From: Ligula intestinalis
Taxonomy: Eukaryota; Platyhelminthes; Cestoda; Diphyllobothriidea; Diphyllobothriidae
Assembly: GCA_036362985.1 (NCBI GenBank)
Contig: JAYGXS010000007.1
Location: 7,975,954 to 8,039,953, forward strand
Direction of reading: 5' to 3'
Length of the DNA stretch: 64,000 nucleotides
In this document: positions 1 to 11,465 of the stretch, piece after piece
How positions within the stretch are numbered: the stretch's first letter is position 1
Layout: every line of letters starts with the position of its first letter
Translations under genes and position numbers: made by a program
The notes under the pieces: generated by a model
What the model was told of the DNA's origin: nothing
Database searches by the model: none
What the model saw: the letters and a program-made list of their open reading frames with translations, nothing else

Positions 1-1075
1 GAAGTTAAAACTATACCGCATGTTTGTTCTTCCTATACTAGAATACTGCTGCCCGCTTTTTGGCCTCATTACCCAGCATGACCGTAGTAAGTTTGAAAAG
101 GTTCAGCGAGTTTTCACTCGTAAAATATTTTCTGTTTCTGGGTCTGGTATGTGTTATACAGATAGATGTCAATTAGCAAACATGAAATTTCTTTGGATAA
201 GAAGACTCGAAGCTGGTCTATGCTTTCTGTTTCGCGTTAACAATAGTCCTAATCTCCCACAAATTAACGCTCTCCTTCCAGTTGACCGACCTTACGCCAC
301 TCGTAGCTCTTCCATGATAATTTTACCACCCCGTAGCTACACATCTAACCATTCTCGCTTTTTTACCTCCAAATATGCTTTAATTTGGAACAACCTTCCT
401 CTCGATATTAGACTGTCTTCTACACTGTCGATTTCTAAAGGCAAATTATATAAGCATTTAAATTTAGAGGAAATAAAGTCGTTACTGTCTGTTTCCTTTC
501 CAAACACGCAAGTTGTAGATTTTGAAAAGGGTCCTCCTGGCATTTGAAGCTCTTCCCAGGATACTAAATTGGTTTCTAAATATGTTAGCATTTCCCTCTG
601 CAGAGTCAAGCATCACTTCCAAGGGCTGCGAATTCTTCACCGTTTTTGCAACCTTCGTTGTGGTCTTCGCGATTGGCTCTGGAATCTGGTGGGTCGCAAC
701 TCGATGACGTTGCCTTGACTTCTACTGCCTTCTCCTGCCTTCCGGATGACCCCTTCCTAACTCAACGATATATTATTTTTTCCCATGACCATAAACGTCC
801 CGAACCCTCAACATCAGGTCCCAAACTAACCACATCAAACCCTTTTACCTATTAAGGCAGTTTTTTCTCCTCAACTTTTTTTGAACTCGGTGGCCCGCTG
901 AACTCATCCACCGATCTAGGAGTTTTTTTTACTGCCGATGACAATTATTTATAAGAGTTCACTGCTTATCATTATTATTTTTATTTTCACGATAGCACTA
1001 AGTTTGTAACGACAGGGCCCCTTGGGCCTTAAATATACAAATTATTATTATTAAAATTATTATTATTATTATTTC
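1..1075 (+). mobile_element. 3' part of a CR1/Jockey-like LINE (copy A)
   Basis: An open frame at 20-547 encodes the C-terminal region of a non-LTR reverse transcriptase: thumb-like segment, then a basic, aromatic-rich tail (FTRKIFSVSG, then RLEAG and FRVNN). The whole stretch, including about 500 bases of 3' UTR and the terminal ATT-rich tail near 1030-1075, aligns base by base with 19959-21015, with scattered substitutions and small indels (estimated by eye at roughly 90% identity). The left end is cut by the window edge. The simple-repeat 3' tail is typical of the CR1/Jockey group. No catalytic RT motif lies in this part. It is a dead or truncated copy; clade assignment is inferred. Confidence 0.85.
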
Positions 1076-1329
1076 TATTGTACATTATTGTATAGGAGTC
1101 TTGGGTGTCATCGCGTTTAGACAGAAATCTGGTAAACCGTCTCTGGATTTTTGTTAGATTCTATCTGTCATCTGACGACATGGTACCAAAAAATATTGAG
1201 TAGTAATCTAGAATATGTAAAACATGCATTTTGTAAAGTTTAGTCTTAAGTTTAATCGATGTGAAATCTTTACTTATGAAGCCATATAGACGATTGGCTT
1301 TTGGTGCGATTTGTTTAACATGCGGTGAT

Positions 1330-1860
1330 AAGTCTAGAGCATTAGAAAACTAAGACGTAAATCTTTTAAAGATGTTAGCTCTTTTATTTCTTGACCACTA
1401 AACATTATGGGGGGAAGTTTTAGTGGTCCAAAAATCATGAGATGACATTTTGTTGATGAAAACGGCATTTGCCACTGAACACTCCAGTCGTTTAGTTTTT
1501 GAAGGTCTAATTCAACTGTTCTATGCACACTAATTATCGAATGTTTGTTATGACATATGCGAGTTTCAAGTCATCTGCATATAAACATGTTTTGGCAGAA
1601 GTTGATATAGTGGATAACTCATGAATATAAATGAGAAATAAGAGGGGGCCTAGGATAGTGCCTTGAAAAACACCACTGCTTATATTAGCTGGTTCTGAGA
1701 TTTGAAGTCGCCCATGGCATTAGATCGACTGAATGATTTTTTTCAAAAGATGGGTGTCCACGACTAAGTCCGTCCTAGCTCGCCGATAGACTGTGAAGAA
1801 ATCAAGACATATAGAACCGAGACCTTTAATTGTTAACCTCATAGCTTCCGTGTTGCGCAC
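1330..1860 (-). pseudogene. Degraded LINE reverse transcriptase fragment
   Basis: Reading the minus strand from about 1860 down to 1330, conceptual translation across frameshifts gives RT motif B (SGVFQGTILGPLLF-like, near 1690-1620), then motif C with an intact YADD box near 1590-1575, then the fragment NDWSVQWQMPFSSTKCHLM, which lines up with the same region of copy B (WSATWQMEFSPSKC, 19720-19755). It belongs to a CR1/Jockey-like LINE related to, but diverged from, the copies at 1-1075 and 18290-21020, and is inverted relative to them. At least two frameshifts and stops break it. It is a relic of a reverse transcriptase with no expected product. Confidence 0.75.
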
Positions 1861-4689
1861 AAATTTGGTTGTCTTATCGGACACTATAAGGACGGCATAA
1901 ACAACTATTCCATCACCAGATCAATTCTCTCTGTCCCTTCAACATGGTTGGTATCTAGGTAATATTATTCTGGAACCTTAAATATTGCTGGGTAGACAGG
2001 TTTCTGGTGCTGCTATCGCATCCATAGTCAGTTCGATAAGGCAGATTTCTAACTCGTCTATTTTAGATCCAAGGCTCTGGGTACTTGTAAATGTAGAAGC
2101 ATCTCAATTTCGCACCAATCACCTTCCTGCTTCTGTAAGGGGCTCTACTGCATCCACTGGAACGTCAGTCTCACAGGCCTGTTCTATTACTCGACTTGTT
2201 TCATCAGCCTTGGCTTCTACACCCATAACACTGGATCTAATCGACTTAGTTCTAGCTTCTCTTTAGACAACTGATAGCCGGTAGTTCCCGCGTTAGTTGA
2301 GCAATTGCTTAAGTCTTTACTATTACTGGTTTAACTGAAATGTCTTATTCTTTTGAACTGCCATGACATTGAGGATAGGTAGGCTGCGCTCTCCGGCCTT
2401 TTAACCGCTCCGTTTGGGAGTAATCTGGTTAAAAATACCTGTTAATACGTGTGAATAGGTTGTATTTTATTTGTCGATAGGAACATCAGCATTTTCTTTT
2501 TGCTTTTTAGTATAATTTTAAGAAATTGCGGTGCTCCTTTTGTACATTCATTCCTTTTACCAATTCAACATAAGTTCCAAGCAAGTGGTTTAAGAGGCAA
2601 CAAAAAGAAGCGAGGTCCTCTACGAAATGGTCTTAAGCTCGGGCTGAAAATGATTCTTACAAGCTCTGAACAACTAATTACGGTTGACAACTCAAGTACT
2701 CCGGATCTGGGCTTCCTGTAAAATTCCCTGAAGGAGGACGTTGGCGGTTCACGGAGTCGTCATTTAAACGTCTCACGCTCTGTTGTGCTTTGTTCTCTTG
2801 CCACGAGTTCTCCTCCTCGTATCTGGGTAGCTGAGGGAACATATCTTCCACAGAGGTTTGTTTGGTAAGATGAGCACATACATTTTCATTTAGTATCTGT
2901 GGTAGGGATATAATGTTATACAGTTGTGTTGCTTCATATAGCAGCTAATTCGAGGATAAGGTAATATGTTTCCAAACGGTCGAAACTTGGGGGCGATTAA
3001 AATACCCATAATGTCATCTCAGTTGAAACGGAGCCGCGCGCTTAAAGATTTAGACCGAGGTATCATTGGTAGCGCATTTTATGTACACTTAGCCCAGGCT
3101 TGTGTCTCACGGTTAGGTTAAGCTTGAGGTTTAGGGTTAGGTTTATGCATAACGAAATACGTTAGTTATACACAGCAAACTGCATAAATACGATAAGCCT
3201 TTTCTTGTCGTCCCAACAAAGCGATCACTTCCATAGTAGTGCCATAGTCCTTATTTTTACAGAAGCTCATCTGAGCTGCCATTGGTTACCTTTCTTTTAT
3301 CACGATTAGCCTTTTGCCTATTTACCCATCCGGTTCCCTTATGCACAAGACTGGAACTAAGTGTATATAAGGTGTACTACCAATGATTCCTCTGCCAATA
3401 TTTATTATAAATACCGTTTTCAGTGTGTCTGATACATAGTGTGAAAGGTGCGGTGTTTAAGGCAAGGGGCCAGTAGACGTAAGCGCAACAAGATACGTCA
3501 TTAGAAAACGGAACAACCAGTATGTCTAAGGTTTTCTAATAAATCACCTATGTTTGTCACAAAAACGGGTTGGTACAAACCACCCTACTGCTGACCGAGT
3601 CGAGGTGAGTTTTAGATGCGATAATGATCTTTACTAATGGCAGTACTTCAGTGGTTCTGTAAAGCGAGCGAAACTGAATCATTAGCAGTTTAAAGGAAAC
3701 AGCCACTTTATGAGTGTCAGAGAGGGAATCGCGTGCAATAAATCTAATCCAACATGTGGGATTTTAAGAGAAAACTCAAAAAAAGTAAGATCAATGCGAG
3801 CGTATATCTGCACTATCGCAAAGCCCAGTTTGGGTAAACTTTCATTCCCACCGCTCCAACTTAGGCATTATTTGTAAGCTCCTTTATAATGAACAGTCAT
3901 GAAGCCTGATCCTGCAATATACGCAGATGATCGCCTGATATAGCAACATATAAATGGAGATATTCAGTATTGTGAACAAGAGACAGCTTTATATTCTAAT
4001 GTAAACAATTAAGAATAAGGAATTCGCACAGTTGGAAAAATCCTATCAATAGAGTGAAGCGAAATGACCGATCTGTAAATTTATTAGGTAGTGCTATGTT
4101 GTTTACTATCTATCTCTGTCCCTAAATGCGTTAATAATCTAAGTTGCTTATCCCTGAGTTGGGAGGCATGCCATATGTGAGCCGAGGTTAGAATTAAAAG
4201 GTAAACCTCTTAGTCTCTGAAAGAAAATAACTGTAATTGACAGTAAATTAAAGAATTTCAATAATCTGTATAACAAAATAACCCATAATCACACAACATT
4301 CCAGTTTGAATTATAAGCTAAAATCAACGAAGCCTCTTAATGAAGCCAAAATATTACCGGAAGCTTAATTTCTGTGCCACGAAAAAATAACCCACAAGAT
4401 GGATACGGGAGAAAGTAAAAAGTAAATATCAGAGAAAACTAGGCCAAGGCATAATGAAACAATCACGACAGGCCTCAAATAAACCTGTAGCACGACTTAC
4501 TGACCTGGATTATATATATTACAAAACGCAATACTACCTACTTATTTTTTAGTTAATAGGCAGCAGTGATAGCCTGTGGGATGTTGGGAAGCCTACCCGA
4601 GGGCAGCTGTGGGCTAAGCAGACGACTAGCAATGGACGTGGCAGATTTCGCAGAGCTAGACCAGCCTGTGTAGTTTGCTCCTTACGAAT
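1861..4689. other. No recognised gene
   Basis: AT-rich sequence with short chance frames only (93 codons at 1985-2266, 73 at 2500-2721), neither resembling a known family. A short G/T-rich patch at 3108-3150 contains GGTTAG-like words but no array. I see no supported feature. Confidence 0.5.
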
Positions 4690-5000
4690 TAAGACGAATG
4701 TTCGCATTCTAGGAGTGTGTATATGTAAAAAAGTAGAAGGATTATCGATCACCTGAATAACGGCTGTATTCTTCTGAGCTTTCGCAACCTACATGGAATA
4801 CATGGTCAGAGGTAGAAGCGAGAACAAAGAACAAAACTGTTTATGGGGGCAGGGGCCAATCAACCACCAGGGATATCAGTCTGGAGGTGACTGCGCAAGG
4901 TTCGGCATGCCAGCGTCAGATCGACTGGATAAGCTCTCATCGGAGGCCCGATTCTCGGCCTGTCTTGCTTCCGGCGTGGGCGTGTAGTGCGCCCACTCCG
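4690..5000 (-). mobile_element. Penelope-like element 3' remnant
   Basis: On the minus strand 5000-4860 resembles the end of the PLE GIY-YIG domain seen at 36290-35930 and 48720-48500 (an AH.GSKTGRE-like stretch followed by the RTL and SHLQT region), with an internal deletion. Downstream on that strand, at about 4720-4690, is a short block also found at 48149 and, more diverged, at 63023, which seems to mark the terminal region of this PLE type. It is a decayed fragment with no intact frame. Confidence 0.5.
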
Positions 5001-5190
5001 CGCGAAAACTCACATGCACACATGTCTGCCTACCCATGACTGGCTAATCACCTTCAAGGCTGATTGAACGGAACCTTTCTTCGGTGGCTGCCAGGATCAA
5101 CCAATTCGGATCTTATCACCCCGTGGCCGGACGCACACTAGTCCGACAGTAAAATTTCACCCACCTATGCTCCACTTCCTCTGTAAAGAA
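4985..5190 (+). repeat. Dispersed ~250 bp block, copy 1
   Basis: This block recurs at 7075-7330, 8690-8940 and 9540-9800, and less clearly at 44085-44310. Shared landmarks in order are a CCACTCCG-like start, a GGCCAATCACC-like segment, an ACTGGCTCAC-like segment, and a CTCTGTACAGAATACACTATTC-like end. Identity between copies is moderate (old family). Copy 1 and the 44 kb copy are followed directly by a PLE terminal hairpin, so the block may be part of a PLE long-terminal region; that link is inferred. No coding capacity. Confidence 0.6.
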
Positions 5191-5199
5191 TAAACTATT

Positions 5200-5560
5200 T
5201 GAAGAAAAGATGTTCTTTGGGATAACAAGGTAAATTTATTCAGTAAATTTTCGAGACTGGTTCCCCTAGCTCGTATTCAGATTAGGGAGAATGTGCAACG
5301 AACAGTTAAAATTTAAAACGTGCCAAAAAAAATCAATAATCAGCTGGCGTAAACGCTGATTGGCAGCTGTGGTTTATGTCAGTCCGTATTGCTCAGCTCT
5401 CGCCTTTTCCCTTGTTCTTCAAATTACATTTCTTGGGATGCCTGATTTCCAATTTATAGAAATAAGTTATTTCGTCTATCTGGCGTTTCTCTTTCTCTTC
5501 TTTCCACAAGGAACAGGGCCTGATGATCGTAGTGACAGGGGTTTTACTCATTAACTTAGC
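5200..5560 (-). mobile_element. Penelope-like element terminal fragment
   Basis: Positions 5205-5330 match on the minus strand the hairpin-bearing terminal segment found at 39740-39840 and 55110-55220 (TCTGAAGACGAGCT-like arm, then CTCGAAAA and AATAAATTTACC). Positions 5340-5420 match the end of the GIY-YIG-region sequence at 39860-39925 and 55250-55320 (CAGTCCGTATTGCTC). Together they are the extreme 3' part of a PLE copy lying on the minus strand, without usable coding sequence. Confidence 0.65.
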
Positions 5561-7074
5561 CCACAGCGGTAGACGATTGCCTTCGCGGCTGCGAATCAGG
5601 TTTGTTCGTTGTTGGGACGATCTCTGTGGAATAAGCGATACTGGTGAAGCGGTTTACAGATGTGCTTTCGCTCTTTGTGATTGCTAAGCGTCTAGCGATG
5701 GGTTTGCTTGCATCGACAGTATGTAAGCCAGAAATAATATTGATGGAATTCTGACCTCGTTCGGTTGAGTTTTGAAAGTCACCTCACTCACGTTTGGATT
5801 CCGGATGGAGACGAGAGAAGTTAAAAATTAGAGGTATAAGAGTCTACCGTCAAGCGCAACTGTGCGTGACTCATCCTACTTTTGCTCTGTCAGGCCTTTC
5901 TACCACGTGTAATGATCCACTCTTCGCACTATCACACTTGCCGGGGGTACTGTGGGGGCCTACACACCATGCTGCTGTGTTGACTAATCCTCTCTGCGCT
6001 AGTCAAGTATTTGTGTACTCGCATAGGACAAACTACCCCGCACCTTTGCTTTCAGTCGCTGCGAGAGGCCCACTATGTCCTGCCATTCCCACGCTCTCGG
6101 TCTCCTCACTTCTTGAGGCGCACGTCACTTCGAACCAATAGATGCGCGCCATGCCACCTAATTGGATAAGAACACACGCGAAACTCAGGGCTTTGCAGCA
6201 TCGGACACAATTTTTCACTGACTCGACTGGGTTCTGTACGCAGCGCTTGCAACAACTATTGTAAGGCTTCTTTAGCCCTGTAATGTTGTTCCTACCAACT
6301 TTCTCTTACCTGACTTGTAATTTGGGGAACTTTCTTTTTGCTGATGCAACAACGTAAGACAGAGGTTAAGCCATCCTTGTTTCAGTTCCGCATTTTATGA
6401 GGATCCCATCACTAAGGAGGTCTCACTTATGTTATGACTCACGGAGATTCGAACGATAAAGCATTATAAGTCGACCATGAAGTGCTCAAATAACCTTTGA
6501 AAACCATTTTCGAACACTAATTGTCAATCTTTTTCAGATTAAACTATACTTGAAAAGAGGTTGAGAAATATTGCGATGATCGTGATGCTTTTTTCTAATG
6601 TTTACTACCGAGTGTTATCTCCTTGTGCATGGGAATCTTTTTTTATCGCTGCCACCGTCTCAACTAATGCAAATGTTCAAGCACAGAAGATAGGTCGGAT
6701 TACGTTCTTATGAATCAATATGTGTGCTTTTAAAATCAGCGGGTTCTCCACCTGTTTTGGAAAAGCTGACATTCACTGCCATGAAGGGAATTAACGATCA
6801 ATCGGAAGCCCGCGTCTTAACATGGCATCACGGTCTACGAGCTCCCTGACAAGGATTAGGAGGTCAGCACTTTTACTGCGTACTCGTGTCTTCACTTAAT
6901 CACCATTCAACCATAGTGTTAACACCCCTTTCCCAGGATTACAGGCCGACTTGCGGTTTCGTTCGGTAGCAGAAAGTCAGTTCCTTTTAAGGGCTGGCCC
7001 AGTCAGGGTGGAGGAATATTTTAAAAGATGATAAGTCTCGATTGATAAGCACGAATTGTAATGAAGGAGGAGGT
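5561..7074. other. No recognised gene
   Basis: A 115-codon open frame at 5794-6141 (+) has no recognisable domain and is Pro/Ser/Thr-rich without motif structure; I treat it as chance. Nothing else stands out. Confidence 0.5.
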
Positions 7075-7330
7075 AGTCCATTGACCACTCCGAGTGCACG
7101 CGCACTCACAGCTGCTATCAAGTACGCAGGCAACGGTGCCTGCCCGTCCCATTTCGGTCTTGGAAATCACCTTCAGGGCTGACTCACACAGGAAGTCACT
7201 GTGACGAATGCCTCGCTCTCACACTTCGGACGCCGGTCCCCTCCTGGGTGTTTGTGCACTCGTCTGACTGACGTCTTGCTCCCTGACTCTGTACAGAATA
7301 CACTATTCTTCAAACCTGGAGTCTCACTTC
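7075..7330 (+). repeat. Dispersed ~250 bp block, copy 2
   Basis: Same family as 4985-5190, 8690-8940 and 9540-9800. This copy keeps the clearest central part (TTCAGGGCTGACTCACAC) and the terminal CTCTGTACAGAATACACTAT region at 7287-7308. Confidence 0.6.
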
Positions 7331-7876
7331 TCGCCCCCTGACGATTGCAGCACTAAGGGTTTTACAGATGTTTGAAAGGAAGCGTTTCGTTGATGGGTCT
7401 AAAGCTGTTCCAAATGTCTTGCCGTTATTTGAGCTAGCATGGCATATTTGTTGGGAATGCTGCTATTCCCATGATGAGTCAGCACACACAAAGGCGTCGT
7501 GAACTACCTGGCTGCCGGCCAACATGTCTGCTCAATTCTTATCGGCCCATTGTTTCGGCCTATGTCTCTCACGTTTCTTCTTCAGCCTTTGTGTGAGAAT
7601 TACTTGCGCTTACGTGATCTGTCTGAATAAACGCTGCCTCGTGTTCGCTCCTTTCGTGCCGGGCCTTGAGTACCGTTGTCGGCTAACCCTGAGTTCGTGC
7701 TGATAAGAAGTAACAATATTCTAGACTGATTTAACTGTGGCATGGTAACTCCAGTTTAACTAGTCGATTGTTGGTGCCGAAAGCCCACAGCATTAGATGT
7801 ACAAACCTCCGCGGGCACAAATGTCGACCATATGATCAAAAAGGCACAGGGAGACATTTAAAATAAACTCTAAATT

Positions 7877-7980
7877 AGAAGTAAGTTTTTTGGCAAACAA
7901 TTGTTTTCAGCAACTCTTCATCAGACCAAACATTTGCAAGAGTTGCTGAAAACAATTGTTTGCCAAAAAAACTGACTTCT
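7877..7980. repeat. Near-perfect inverted repeat (42/43 bp arms, 19 bp loop)
   Basis: Arm 1 is 7877-7918 and arm 2 is 7938-7980. They are reverse complements except for one substitution and a 6-versus-7 T run. The 19 bp centre (7919-7937) contains, on the minus strand, GGTCTGATG. Each arm holds the self-complementary AACAATTGTT. Reading outward on either strand gives GAGTTGCTGAAAACAATTG followed by an A/T-rich end. The layout resembles the head-to-head terminal hairpins of PLE fragments at 39.7/40.4 kb and 63.1/63.9 kb, but with almost no interior. Young, since the arms have hardly diverged. Confidence 0.85.
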
Positions 7981-7984
7981 TATA

Positions 7985-8522
7985 TTAACCACGGGAATAT
8001 TTGCGGAATGTTAACTCTAAATTCCCTTCTGATCTAATTATAGCAAATATTAGGTTGACTAGATGGGAACTGGGTGATGTTGACATCCATCTAGGAGGAC
8101 ATCGAAACATCCGTGACAGAAGACGACACACAGAAGGCCCGAATTTCTGCGAAGAACTATGGCGGGTTTCTATCCAAGTGAATGGCCCAATAGGAGTGTC
8201 GAGCAGGCAGAGGATACGCTGACTGCACAGTGGTGATATATTTAAAATATTTTCAATAAACCCGGACAAATACTGGCACTGGCAGCCCATTGATACTCTA
8301 CGGGCGAGAATATTTACCACACACGCTGCATCGGAAAGGACGTACCAACACGGAGAAGTAAATATGCTCGCTGGGACCACCAACATTAGCCGAAATAATT
8401 GATGATGCTAACCGTTTTACTTGCGTACTTAGTTGTGCAACGTCTGCACTGAAAAACTGATCCTCGCGACCGGGAGTTGACTGCCAAATAAAACTAAGCA
8501 GCTTCGTCTCCCACCGTCCCAC
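7985..8522 (-). other. Unassigned overlapping open frames
   Basis: A 133-codon frame (8386-7985) and a 74-codon frame (8522-8298) lie on the minus strand, overlapped by a 73-codon frame on plus. The protein is Ser/Ile/Leu-rich with a CSVCG and a C.C pair but no family I recognise. Could be a decayed retroelement gag-like segment or chance. Listed only because of length. Confidence 0.2.
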
Positions 8523-8689
8523 TACCTTTATATCTTCCGAGAACTATCTTCAGGAAGGTGACTGCGCTCGAAGTCTGTGTGTAATAAGTAGTCTGGCCGA
8601 CTTAAAGAAATGCAAGTAGAGGTTGACAAGATCAGCGAGGACGGGGTGGAACTCAAGGCAGGGATCTAGATAGAGTTGTAGTGACCCAG

Positions 8690-8940
8690 CTCCGAGTGCA
8701 ACGCTCAACCTCTTGCAACTGCTTACACACATTAGTTTCTGCTGATCCCAATCCAGTCTGGCCAATCACCCTCTGAGGCCGACTCGCACCTGATCTCGTA
8801 GGGCAGCGCTGTGACTAAGTCCGTGCTCTGACTCTTCGAACGGCGCCCTCCTCCGGCTGCCAACTTCCCTGAAACTATTATCCACTAGCTCTGTACAGTG
8901 TATATTCTTCCTTTCAACTGGCATTTCACTTCTTCTCTTC
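8690..8940 (+). repeat. Dispersed ~250 bp block, copy 3
   Basis: Copy of the family at 4985, 7075 and 9540; recognisable by GGCCAATCACCCTCTGAGGC (8760-8779) and by AGCTCTGTACAGTGTATATTC (8889-8909) near its end. Confidence 0.55.
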
Positions 8941-9539
8941 CAACACGGAGCTGAGTTTGAAGGTCGCAGTGGCAAAGATCTTTCCTATTAACTCCAACCA
9001 CTGCGTTATTAGTGATCTCCCAAGGAACCCGGCCTGAAAATCGCATTTGCTGCGGTTTCACTTGCTTAACTCCCTGCGGGATTGGTAACCCCCATGTGAT
9101 CTCAACTCGCAACTTCTGATACGACCTGTTGCCCCTGCGATAATAGTGACTTTCTGATTTGATCTCAACTTATGACGTCTGATGTGGTTGAGCTCAATCA
9201 TCACATATCCTCTATCGACTTCAATTGAATAGTCCGGTGTCACATGATATGGCCACAATATAGAGATTTCGTCACCGACGTCCTGTTGTAAAGCGAAAGG
9301 GGGATCAACCACCACTCTCAGCCCAGGCCACGGTTCCTTCTCAATCTATTAGAGCACCCAGAACTCCTTCCCAACCTCCGATATTACTTCTATTGCCGTT
9401 GGTATCTCTCCTCACTCGACTCAACCAGTACTGGCACGGCATACTGATTTGCCATCGACGTGCAACTCAACCATCGGCTTTCCTAAACCACCCTATCAAC
9501 CTGTCTCACTTATACCCGCCATAGCCGCCCACGCAGCAC

Positions 9540-9800
9540 TTGTGATGAGCCCACTCCGTGTACAACGTTAGACTATCGCGGCTGCTAGCAAGTGCGCACA
9601 CACCAGTGTCTGCCTACCCCAGTCCGGTCTGACCAATCACATCTCCGTGACTGGCTCACAAATGGCTGCCCTGTAGACGCTACGGTGGCTCCCACGCCTT
9701 CACATATTGGATGCCAGCTCTCAAGGTCAGACGTGAGCTTTCCCTTGAACATACTATTTACACCTATGTACAAAATGCACTATTAATCCCGGTTCTTCTC
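9540..9800 (+). repeat. Dispersed ~250 bp block, copy 4
   Basis: Copy of the same family, with CCACTCCGTG at the start, TGACCAATCACATCTCCG in the middle and a TGTACAAAATGCACTATT end. Between copies 3 and 4 (8940-9540) only unrecognised frames occur; a short tandem-like echo of TGATCTCAACT is present at 9099 and 9159. Confidence 0.55.
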
Positions 9801-10739
9801 CTCCCACACAGAATCGATCCGTAGGTTACAGCGGCATGCATGAGTTAATGTGAATTGAAACATGGGCTTCGCACATCAGGTCTCCGACAGCGAAACCTTC
9901 AAATGCGTGAAAAATTGGTCAGAAGGAAGCCTTACCACCAGATAATCAATTAAAATGAAAACGCTATGGTGTAACTCGCTGCTCGGGACAACTCCGAGAC
10001 TGAGGCCCAATAGCGTGAAAACTTTCTAAACGGCGGCCCACCAGGAGAGACGATCGTGAAAATGAACACGCCGGACATAACCAGCGTACATTAAAAGCTA
10101 ACAGACAGCTGTCGCGGGGGTGTCCATAAGGGCCTGCAGTAGACTATCGTCGTGGTGGATTGATAACTTTACCGAGTGAAGTGTTGGTCTACAGTTGCTG
10201 TCGGATCACAGACTGCCGTTGAAGTGCGGTCGACTGTGGAGGGAAAGAATGACGCGGACGTCCCTGCCGATCCCTTAGCTATCGGTTCACGTTAGTTATT
10301 TTCGATATGAGGGCTCTAAGATAAGGCAGGCGAACGTAAAATGGTGAATCACGTACTGCCAATAAACACAGCTAGTTTGTTCTGAGACACCAATCAGATA
10401 GAGGTACGCGCACCCCTTAGCAATAGGTATTTTCTGGACACTTTTAAGGCTGGAACCCGAACCAACTTCTACCTTTGAGCTTCGGTAAAAGTTCGCCAAG
10501 ATTTCAAATTCAAATCAGAGGGTGTTCTGCGTTTGATATTCTGACCCATAAACATGCGACAGGGATTCAGAAACCGGAGGAAGTGTGACAAATGCTTGGT
10601 CGTTCGCCACTTGTGATAGCATCACTGGAAGAAAATACCAGGTCGTCAGCTGGTTATCAAGCGCCAATAGCTTAATGTGCATTTTACAGTCTTATCCCAC
10701 GGCGCCACCGACAAACCCGACATGATGTTATAGCGAGCA
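9801..10739. other. No recognised gene
   Basis: No frame with recognisable similarity and no repeat that I could match elsewhere in the window. Confidence 0.45.
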
Positions 10740-10815
10740 CATCTCAGGCTATTCAAGAAAGACGACTGAGGTGGTTTGGGCACGTTCTTCGTCGTCTATC
10801 TCACGAGCTTTGTTA
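10740..10815 (+). pseudogene. LINE C-terminal relic (RTE-like LRWFGHVLRR motif)
   Basis: Frame reading S.SQAIQERRLRWFGHVLRR followed by LSHEL. The LRWFGHVLRR signature near the C-terminus is typical of RTE-type and related endonuclease-encoding LINE reverse transcriptases in many animals. The similarity is confined to about 25 codons; upstream there is no RT domain, and downstream the frame fades into Arg/His-rich sequence. It is a short relic. Clade assignment rests on this one motif. Confidence 0.55.
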
Positions 10816-10994
10816 CTATCAGGGTCCAAATCATCGGCGTGCGCACACAGCCCTAACGAGTCGTTCTCACGGCAAGCGACCGGTTCGCTCACGCACAATG
10901 CACGTGACGACGCCATGCAGCTGCAGCCGGGCGCCGGTTGCTAACGCACCAGCTGCTTCAGTCACACAGCCGGTGAAGTCACCCCCAATCTGAT

Positions 10995-11465
10995 TTGCCC
11001 GATTGGACATGGCTTGTACACGCGTTCAGTTGCCTTAAATTAGTCTCTACTAGGTTTGTTCGAAGACTTCTAACTTCGCGCTCTTTATGTTGGGGCCTTC
11101 CTCAGGGATTCACGCAAGGCGTAATTAAACGGCGACATCGCAGTTTTGGCCATATTAACAAAAGTTATGCTGCTGCTTTCGCCATAGCCCCCTTGAAGGT
11201 GTCAAAGAAAAGGACAACTCAAGACTTAGCTCGACGCCGTTCATCAAGACAGGAAAGCAGTTCGCGGGCCTTCGATTTCCGGTCTCCATCGCTGGAGAAA
11301 AGAATAGTCGGAGCTTTCCAGGTCCGCTGCCGCCAACCTCGGAGAGGCACCGCCCGTGACCTCAATGAAGCCGGCTGGATCAGGCATTATCAAAGCCGCA
11401 TGGAGTACGAGTCTACACGAAAGAATAGACGCCGAAGGAGAAGAAGGCGAGCAATTTTTATTTAA
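10995..11465 (+). other. Unassigned 156-codon open frame
   Basis: The frame is strongly basic (RRHRS, KKRTTQDLARRRSSRQ, ending in a run of Arg from AGA-rich sequence). No domain is recognised. It follows the LINE relic at 10740-10815 and lies downstream of, but on the opposite strand to, the CDC26-like gene. It may be chance; the Arg run comes from a purine-rich low-complexity stretch at 11430-11455. Confidence 0.2.

Noticed and set aside
3108..3150. GGTTAGG/TTAGGG-like words suggesting interstitial telomere repeat
   Set aside because: Only a few imperfect words, no array; likely chance in G/T-rich DNA.
5521..5545. CTGATGA at 5520 as a hammerhead core
   Set aside because: No GAAA strand or stems at compatible positions.
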